Shown one piece after another: positions 31,301 to 36,933 of a stretch of DNA of 36,933 nucleotides. Position 1 is the stretch's first letter, and the number at the start of each line of letters is the position of its first letter. Source of the stretch: Clostridiales bacterium (GTDB lineage: Bacteria; Bacillota; Clostridia; Christensenellales; Aristaeellaceae); contig SVHC01000030.1 of the NCBI GenBank assembly GCA_015056055.1, forward strand, positions 1-36,933. The letters are read 5' to 3'. Both the position numbers and the translations under genes were made by a program. The notes under the pieces were generated by a model. The model was not told the DNA's origin and did not search any database. It saw nothing but the letters and a program-made list of their open reading frames with translations.

Positions 31301-32098
31301 ATGCCTGAATTGCCCGAGATCCGAAATCTTGCCGTACAAATGAATGAAGCTTTGCTGGGAAGTGCTATTATGCTTGCCGATATCCTTCAGCCAAAGTGTC
31401 TGAATTTGCCCGAGGATCTGTGGAAGGCACGTATTGAGGGGCGGACGATAGAAAATGTGGACGCAAAAGGGAAATGGATTCGGGTACATCTGACGGATGG
31501 GTATGAACTGCGTATCAATCTGGGAATGGGCGGAGAGGTGCTTTTGCATGATGCGGGTGAGGAAGTGTCCGTAAAAAAGCGAGCGCTTCTTATGTTTGCA
31601 GACGGAAGAAGTATTTCCGTGAATTTCTGGTGGTTCGGGAGTCTGCATGCGATAGGACCGGGGGAGATGCATGCTCCGTTTGATAAACTGGGTCCGGATA
31701 TTCTGAATGTGGATGAAACGGAGTTTGCAGCAGCCTATTCGTGCAAGAAAAGTCCGATCAAAACGCTGCTTTTAAAACAGGACATTTTCTGCGGTATCGG
31801 AAACTACTATGTTCACGATATTCTCTTTGCTGCCGGGATTCATCCGATGCGCCCCGGAAACAGTTTGTCGGAGGAGGAAATGATGCGTCTGTTCAATGCT
31901 GTGCATAAGATATTTCAAAAAGCGATTTTACAGGGCGCTGCGGATTATGAACGCGATTTGTATAACAATCTGGGCCATTACAGTGCCACGCAGGTAGGAT
32001 ACCGGGAAGGAGAGCCCTGCCGCGTGTGCGGAACTGCGATTGCGGCGGAGAGAATTGGTTCAGCAAACAGCTATTTTTGCCCCAAATGCCAGAAATAA
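31301..32098 (+). CDS. Fpg/Nei (MutM-like) family DNA glycosylase
   Basis: A 265-aa base-excision-repair glycosylase/AP lyase. The N-terminal MPELPE gives the catalytic Pro2 and Glu3, and K58 (AKGKW) matches the conserved Lys. The helix-two-turn-helix region has GIGNYYVHDILF (165-176) with Asn168, and a zinc finger uses C240, C243, C260 and C263. In the zinc-finger loop the conserved Arg of GRxTxxC is Ala255 here, so DNA phosphate contact differs from classical MutM. It could therefore be an Nei-like or specialised lineage member with other lesion preference. RBS AGGAGG. It is followed by uvrB and uvrA, making a repair block. Confidence 0.87.
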   Translation: MPELPEIRNLAVQMNEALLGSAIMLADILQPKCLNLPEDLWKARIEGRTIENVDAKGKWIRVHLTDGYELRINLGMGGEVLLHDAGEEVSVKKRALLMFADGRSISVNFWWFGSLHAIGPGEMHAPFDKLGPDILNVDETEFAAAYSCKKSPIKTLLLKQDIFCGIGNYYVHDILFAAGIHPMRPGNSLSEEEMMRLFNAVHKIFQKAILQGAADYERDLYNNLGHYSATQVGYREGEPCRVCGTAIAAERIGSANSYFCPKCQK

Positions 32099-32102
32099 CA
32101 AG

Positions 32103-32147
32103 CAGAATCGAACGGGATTTTAATTCTTGTTCGATTCTGTTGTCTTT
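32103..32147 (+). terminator. Likely terminator after the glycosylase gene
   Basis: CAGAATCGAAC (32103-32113) pairs perfectly with GTTCGATTCTG (32129-32139), followed by a loose T-rich tail (TTGTCTTT). Confidence 0.7.
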
Positions 32148-32167
32148 AGGGTATAACGTGGTATAAT
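32140..32167 (+). promoter_or_regulatory. Promoter of uvrBA
   Basis: -35 TTGTCT (32140-32145), 16-bp spacer, -10 TATAAT (32162-32167). The -35 overlaps the tail of the preceding terminator. No Bacillus-type SOS box (CGAAC-N4-GTTCG) is seen. Confidence 0.6.
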
Positions 32168-32190
32168 TATAGGCGGAGGGATGTAAAGGT

Positions 32191-34200
32191 ATGAACGAAT
32201 TCAAGCTGCATGCACCTTATTCGGCAAAAGGCGACCAACCACAGGCTATTGATGCACTGGTTAAAAGCATCGAAGACGGGAATCGCCACCAGGTTCTTCT
32301 TGGTGTTACCGGCTCGGGAAAAACTTTCACCATGGCGAGCATTATAGCTCGTCTTAATCGTCCTGCTCTGGTGATTGCACACAACAAAACGCTGGCAGCA
32401 CAGCTTGCGGGAGAGTTCCGGGAGTTTTTTCCGGAAAATGCCGTGGGCTATTTTGTATCCTATTACGATTATTATCAGCCCGAGGCGTATATCCCTTCCA
32501 CGGATACCTTTATTGAAAAGGATTCCTCCATCAATGACGAAATCGACCGCATGCGTCACAGCGCGACGCAGTGGCTTTCCGAACGGCGTGATGTCGTGAT
32601 TGTCGCTTCGGTAAGCTGTATATACGGTCTGGGTGATCCTTCCGAATATGAGGGCCTTTCGGTTTCACTGCGTGAGGGGGCGGCAATGGACCGCGAAGAA
32701 TTGCTCGACAGGCTTGTGGAGATTCAGTACGAGCGCAACGACTATTCTTTTGAACGCGGCACATTCCGCGTGCGCGGCGATGTTGTGGAAATCATTCCGG
32801 CAGGCAATATGGAAAAAGGTTTGCGTGTGGAATTTTTCGGGGATGAGATTGATCGAATCAGCGAGATTGATACCGTTACCGGAACGGTTCTGCGCCATTT
32901 AAGCCATGTTATGGTATTTCCTGCTTCCCACTATGCCACCTCGCGTGAGAAGATGGAACGCTGCATAGAGGAAATTGAAACCGATCTTGATGAACAGAGA
33001 GCCGCCTTTGAACGGGATAACCGCCTGATAGAGGCGCAGAGAATCGATCAGCGCGTGCGCTATGATGTAGAAATGCTGCGCGAAATCGGATATTGCAGTG
33101 GTATTGAAAACTATTCCAGATATTTTGACGGGCGCCAGCCGGGTGAGGCTCCGTTTACGCTGCTTGATTATTTTCCTAAGGATATGGTGGTGTTCATCGA
33201 TGAATCGCACGTTACCATTCCGCAGATTCGGGCGATGTACAACGGCGACTATGCCAGAAAGCGCACGCTGGTGGACTTCGGATTCCGTCTTTCAAGTGCC
33301 TTTGACAACAGACCTTTGAAATTCTATGAATTTGAAGAGCGAACGCGCCAGCTGATATATGTTTCTGCAACGCCTGCGCAGTACGAACTGGAGCATGCAT
33401 CAAAAATCGTTGAGCAAATCATTCGTCCTACGGGTCTTGTAGACCCGGAAATCGTGGTGCGGCCTGCGGATGAACAGGTGGATGATCTTCTGGGCGAAGT
33501 GCGTATGGTGGCCGAAAAAGGGCAGAGAGCACTGGTTACAACGCTTACCAAGCGCATGGCAGAAAGCCTTACATCATATTTGCGTGAAATGGGCGTGCGC
33601 GTAGAGTATATGCATTCCGATGTTGAAACACTGGAACGCATACGCCTTCTGCGTTCACTGCGAATGGGCGAATTTGATGTTCTGGTTGGCATCAATCTTC
33701 TGCGAGAAGGTTTGGATCTTCCGGAAGTTGCGCTGGTTGCCATTTTGGATGCGGATAAGGAAGGATTCCTCCGTTCCGAAACATCCCTGGTGCAGACAAT
33801 TGGTCGTGCGGCACGAAATGTTGAAGGACGCGTGATCATGTATGCCGATACAATAACGGATTCCATGCGCCGCGCAATTGATGAAACCAACCGACGCCGT
33901 ACGATACAGCTGAAATACAACGAGGAAAACGGCATCACTCCGCAAACTGTAAGAACAGCGATTCGAGAGCTGATGGAAATCTCCCGCGCACCCGAAACGG
34001 ACGGAGCGGCGGGCAACATGGACGATGAAGAACGGCGCATGGCGATCGATCGTCTCGAAGAACAGATGCTTGCGGCAGCCGGAGCACTCGACTTTGAACG
34101 TGCAGCCAAATTGCGCGATGAAATGCTGCGCCTGAAAGGTGAAAAAATTGAACAGACCGGCGAAAAATCGCATCAGGCCTCGCGCCGACGCCGGAAATAG
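32191..34200 (+). CDS. uvrB: Excinuclease ABC subunit B
   Basis: A 669-aa helicase-like subunit of nucleotide excision repair that verifies damage handed over by UvrA and recruits UvrC. Walker A GVTGSGKT (38-45), the damage-probing beta-hairpin ([12 protein letters not shown], about 91-102), the DESH helicase motif (about 333-336), helicase motifs V/VI ([22 protein letters not shown]) and a C-terminal UVR motif (about 619-650) that binds UvrC are all present. Length is normal. RBS GGAGGG is about 10 nt upstream. uvrA starts 7 nt after its stop. Confidence 0.97.
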   Translation: MNEFKLHAPYSAKGDQPQAIDALVKSIEDGNRHQVLLGVTGSGKTFTMASIIARLNRPALVIAHNKTLAAQLAGEFREFFPENAVGYFVSYYDYYQPEAYIPSTDTFIEKDSSINDEIDRMRHSATQWLSERRDVVIVASVSCIYGLGDPSEYEGLSVSLREGAAMDREELLDRLVEIQYERNDYSFERGTFRVRGDVVEIIPAGNMEKGLRVEFFGDEIDRISEIDTVTGTVLRHLSHVMVFPASHYATSREKMERCIEEIETDLDEQRAAFERDNRLIEAQRIDQRVRYDVEMLREIGYCSGIENYSRYFDGRQPGEAPFTLLDYFPKDMVVFIDESHVTIPQIRAMYNGDYARKRTLVDFGFRLSSAFDNRPLKFYEFEERTRQLIYVSATPAQYELEHASKIVEQIIRPTGLVDPEIVVRPADEQVDDLLGEVRMVAEKGQRALVTTLTKRMAESLTSYLREMGVRVEYMHSDVETLERIRLLRSLRMGEFDVLVGINLLREGLDLPEVALVAILDADKEGFLRSETSLVQTIGRAARNVEGRVIMYADTITDSMRRAIDETNRRRTIQLKYNEENGITPQTVRTAIRELMEISRAPETDGAAGNMDDEERRMAIDRLEEQMLAAAGALDFERAAKLRDEMLRLKGEKIEQTGEKSHQASRRRRK

Positions 34201-34207
34201 AGGATAT

Positions 34208-36933
34208 ATGAGCGAGAAAAATACCATTCGCATTCGCGGTGCGCGTGCGAACAATCTGAAAAACATCAATGTCACACTTCCGCGCGATAAGCTGATCGTC
34301 TTCACTGGACTTTCCGGCTCGGGAAAGAGTTCTCTGGCATTTGATACGATCTATGCGGAAGGGCAGAGGCGCTATGTGGAATCTCTTTCTGCCTATGCGC
34401 GTCAGTTCCTGGGACAGATGGACAAGCCGGATGTAGATTCCATAGAGGGGCTTTCTCCGGCAATTTCCATTGATCAGAAAACGACCAGCCGCAACCCGCG
34501 CTCTACCGTCGGTACCGTAACGGAGATTCACGATTACCTGCGCCTTTTGTATGCAAGGGCAGGTGTTCCGCATTGCCCTGAATGCGGAAAGGAGATTTCA
34601 CAGCAGACGGTTGACCAGATTGTCGATCAGGTTTTGAAGCTTCCGGAGCGTACACGTCTTCTTGTGCTTGCTCCGCTGGTTCGCTCCCGAAAGGGTGAGC
34701 ATGCAAAGCTGATTGAGGATATGGGGAAGCAGGGATTTGTGCGCGTCAGGATTGATGGTGAGATGTACGAAATCGGTGAAACGCCTGCCATCAACAAGAA
34801 TCAGAAGCATACAATTGAGGTTGTTGTGGACCGTCTTGTGGTCCGCGAGGACATTCAGAAGCGACTCAGCGATTCCATCGAAACAGCCATGCAGCTTTCC
34901 GGCGGACTGGTAATTATATCGGTTGTTGACGGTGAGGAAATGCTGTTTTCACAGAACTACGCCTGCCCGGATTGCGGTATTTCAATTGAAGAGCTTACGC
35001 CGCGCATGTTTTCCTTCAACAATCCGTACGGAGCCTGCCCGACCTGTATGGGTCTTGGCGTACTTACCAAGGTGGATCCTGCATGCGTGATTCCGGACCC
35101 GTCTCTTTCGCTGAACGAAGGTGCAATTTGCGTAAGCGGGTGGAATTCTGCTGATGACGGCGGCGCAATGGCGCGAATGTATCTGGAAGGCATGGCGGAA
35201 AAATACAATTTTTCGATGGATACGCCCGTGGGTGAACTCCCGAAAGATATTGTAGATAAGATTCTCTATGGAACCAAGAAAGACAAGCTTACGCTGACAT
35301 ACACCCGCGAAAATGGAAAGCCGTACACCTTTACTGCGCCTTTTGAGGGAATCATTACAAATCTGGAGAGGCGCTATACCGAAACCAATTCGGATACAAT
35401 GAAGGATCAACTGGAAGCTTACATGGCCAGCGTACCCTGCCCGGAGTGTGGCGGAAAACGCCTGAAGAGGGAAGCTCTTGCCGTTTCCTTTGCGGAAAAG
35501 TCCATTGCGGATGTAAGCGATATGTCGGTAAGGGATGCGATTGCATTCTTTCGGGAAGCCACGCTTACGCCGAAACAGCGCATGATTGCCGAGCAGATTC
35601 TGAAAGAGATCAACAGTCGTCTGGGCTTTTTGCTTAATGTCGGTCTGGATTATCTGACGCTTTCAAGAGCAGCGGCGACGCTTTCAGGCGGTGAAGCACA
35701 GCGCATACGCCTCGCAACCCAGATTGGCTCCAGTTTGGTGGGAGTTCTGTACATTCTGGATGAGCCGTCCATAGGTCTGCATCAGCGCGACAATGAAAAG
35801 CTGCTTGCGACGCTCAGACATCTGTGTGATATCGGTAATACTCTGATCGTCGTCGAGCATGATGAGGATACCATGCGTGCTGCGGATTGCATTGTAGATA
35901 TCGGCCCGGGAGCAGGTGCGCACGGCGGTGAACTGATTGCCTGTGGTACAGCGGAGGAGATCATGCAGAATCCGCGCTCTATAACCGGTGCATATCTGAG
36001 CGGTGCAAAAACGATTCCCGTTCCGGATGTGCGTCGGACGCCGACAGGCTGGATTGCTGTTCGCGGCGCAAGGGTCAACAATCTGAAAAATATTGATGCC
36101 TCCTTCCCGTTGGGTGTTATTACCTGCGTTACGGGTGTTTCCGGTTCGGGAAAAAGTTCTCTGGTCAATGAGATACTCTATAAGGCGCTTTCGCGCACGC
36201 TGAACCGTTCCAAGGAACGTCCCGGTCCGCACGATGCAATTGAAGGTATTGAGCAGCTGGACAAAATCATTGCAATCGATCAGTCGCCCATCGGACGCAC
36301 GCCGCGCTCCAATCCTGCGACCTACACTGGTGTATTTGAGTTGATACGTGAAGTGTTCGCAACCACGCAGGATGCAAAAACCCGCGGTTATAAGGCAAAC
36401 CGATTCAGCTTTAACGTAAAGGGCGGACGATGCGAGGCTTGTTCCGGAGATGGTATCATAAAGATCGAAATGCATTTCCTGCCGGATGTATATGTGCCGT
36501 GCGAGGTTTGCAAAGGACACAGATACAACCGGGAAACGCTGGAAGTGCGCTACAAGGGCAAAAACATTTATGATGTGCTTGAAATGACGATTGAAGAAGC
36601 GCTGGAGTTTTTCTCAGTCCATACGAAGATTACTGCGAAACTGCAGACGCTGTGTGATGTGGGACTGGGCTATGTGAAGCTCGGTCAACCCTCCACAACG
36701 CTTTCGGGCGGCGAGGCACAGCGCATTAAGCTGGCAACGGAGCTTTCACGTCGAGCGACCGGCAGAACGATTTACGTTTTGGATGAACCCACTACCGGTC
36801 TGCATATGGCGGATGTGGAACGCCTGAATCAGGTTCTGCAGCGTCTGGCGGATGCGGGAAATACTCTGATTGTTATTGAGCACAATCTGGACATTATCAA
36901 AAATGCGGACTATATTATCGACATCGGTCCCGA
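34208..36933 (+). CDS. uvrA: Excinuclease ABC subunit A (cut by window end)
   Basis: At least 908 codons of the dimeric ATPase that finds DNA damage in nucleotide excision repair; about 30-40 residues appear to be missing at the right edge. Two ABC modules are visible: the first with Walker A GLSGSGKS near residue 34 and signature LSGGEAQR, the second with GVSGSGKS and a second LSGGEAQR. Zinc-binding cysteine pairs occur near CPECGK, CPDCG/CPTC and CEAC/CEVC. The start at 34208 has GAGG a few bases upstream and follows the uvrB stop by 7 nt, so the two are one operon. No stop codon interrupts the frame. Confidence 0.96.
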   Translation, partial: MSEKNTIRIRGARANNLKNINVTLPRDKLIVFTGLSGSGKSSLAFDTIYAEGQRRYVESLSAYARQFLGQMDKPDVDSIEGLSPAISIDQKTTSRNPRSTVGTVTEIHDYLRLLYARAGVPHCPECGKEISQQTVDQIVDQVLKLPERTRLLVLAPLVRSRKGEHAKLIEDMGKQGFVRVRIDGEMYEIGETPAINKNQKHTIEVVVDRLVVREDIQKRLSDSIETAMQLSGGLVIISVVDGEEMLFSQNYACPDCGISIEELTPRMFSFNNPYGACPTCMGLGVLTKVDPACVIPDPSLSLNEGAICVSGWNSADDGGAMARMYLEGMAEKYNFSMDTPVGELPKDIVDKILYGTKKDKLTLTYTRENGKPYTFTAPFEGIITNLERRYTETNSDTMKDQLEAYMASVPCPECGGKRLKREALAVSFAEKSIADVSDMSVRDAIAFFREATLTPKQRMIAEQILKEINSRLGFLLNVGLDYLTLSRAAATLSGGEAQRIRLATQIGSSLVGVLYILDEPSIGLHQRDNEKLLATLRHLCDIGNTLIVVEHDEDTMRAADCIVDIGPGAGAHGGELIACGTAEEIMQNPRSITGAYLSGAKTIPVPDVRRTPTGWIAVRGARVNNLKNIDASFPLGVITCVTGVSGSGKSSLVNEILYKALSRTLNRSKERPGPHDAIEGIEQLDKIIAIDQSPIGRTPRSNPATYTGVFELIREVFATTQDAKTRGYKANRFSFNVKGGRCEACSGDGIIKIEMHFLPDVYVPCEVCKGHRYNRETLEVRYKGKNIYDVLEMTIEEALEFFSVHTKITAKLQTLCDVGLGYVKLGQPSTTLSGGEAQRIKLATELSRRATGRTIYVLDEPTTGLHMADVERLNQVLQRLADAGNTLIVIEHNLDIIKNADYIIDIGP

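Noticed and set aside
32103-32139. CGAAC...GTTCG upstream of uvrB as a LexA/SOS box
   Set aside because: The half-sites are 15 nt apart instead of 4. They are part of an 11-bp terminator stem.
1-36933. CRISPR arrays, tRNA, rRNA, insertion sequences
   Set aside because: No regularly spaced repeats, cloverleaf-like tRNA sequence, rRNA segment or transposase motif was seen by reading both strands.

Overview
The window reads as a chromosomal segment of an anaerobic Firmicute, most likely a gut-type Clostridia lineage. This is inferred from roughly half G+C, strong GGAGG-type ribosome binding sites, sigma-A-like promoters (TTGnnn-17-TATAAT), an oxygen-sensitive class III ribonucleotide reductase, a HutP-family protein, a C_GCAxxG_C_C-family protein and LysM/PG-binding cell-wall proteins. 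No rRNA, tRNA, insertion sequence, integrase, phage structural gene or CRISPR array was seen. The last gene (uvrA) runs off the right edge.

Layout. 1-6.6 kb: a Gfo/Idh/MocA oxidoreductase and a zinc-ribbon membrane protein on the minus strand, then on the plus strand a GH78 alpha-L-rhamnosidase and two cell-wall-hydrolase-like genes (GH25-LysM and SleB-like), each apparently lacking its family's catalytic glutamate. 6.7-12.8 kb: an unrecognised large (alpha/alpha)6-type putative glycosidase, a three-gene overlapping operon (RpiR regulator, BaiN/YhiN flavoprotein, HutP-family protein) and a secreted orphan. 12.8-22.6 kb: an eight-gene minus-strand operon. It encodes a secreted small protein, a secreted peptidoglycan-binding-domain protein, three successive HlyD/MacA-type adaptors (the first a lipoprotein), one 10-TM FtsX/MacB-type permease and two ABC ATPases, the last with a C-terminal SpoVT/AbrB-like domain. 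22.8-29.5 kb: a deoxynucleotide-synthesis locus, with nrdD-nrdG (followed by mtnA and a C_GCAxxG_C_C protein) divergent from a 638-aa protein that fuses two ThyX repeats to a peptidase C26 / gamma-glutamyl-hydrolase-type domain. A promoter with NrdR-box-like sites lies between the two arms. 29.6-36.9 kb: an FGGY sugar kinase, then DNA repair genes (Fpg/Nei-family glycosylase, uvrB, uvrA).

The most noteworthy items are the ThyX-ThyX-C26 fusion (a possible link between thymidylate synthesis and folate polyglutamate hydrolysis), the three-adaptor ABC export operon with a wall-binding subunit and an AbrB-tailed ATPase, and the HutP paralogue that has lost two of the three metal-binding histidines. 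Domain calls were made by eye from motifs. No database search was run.
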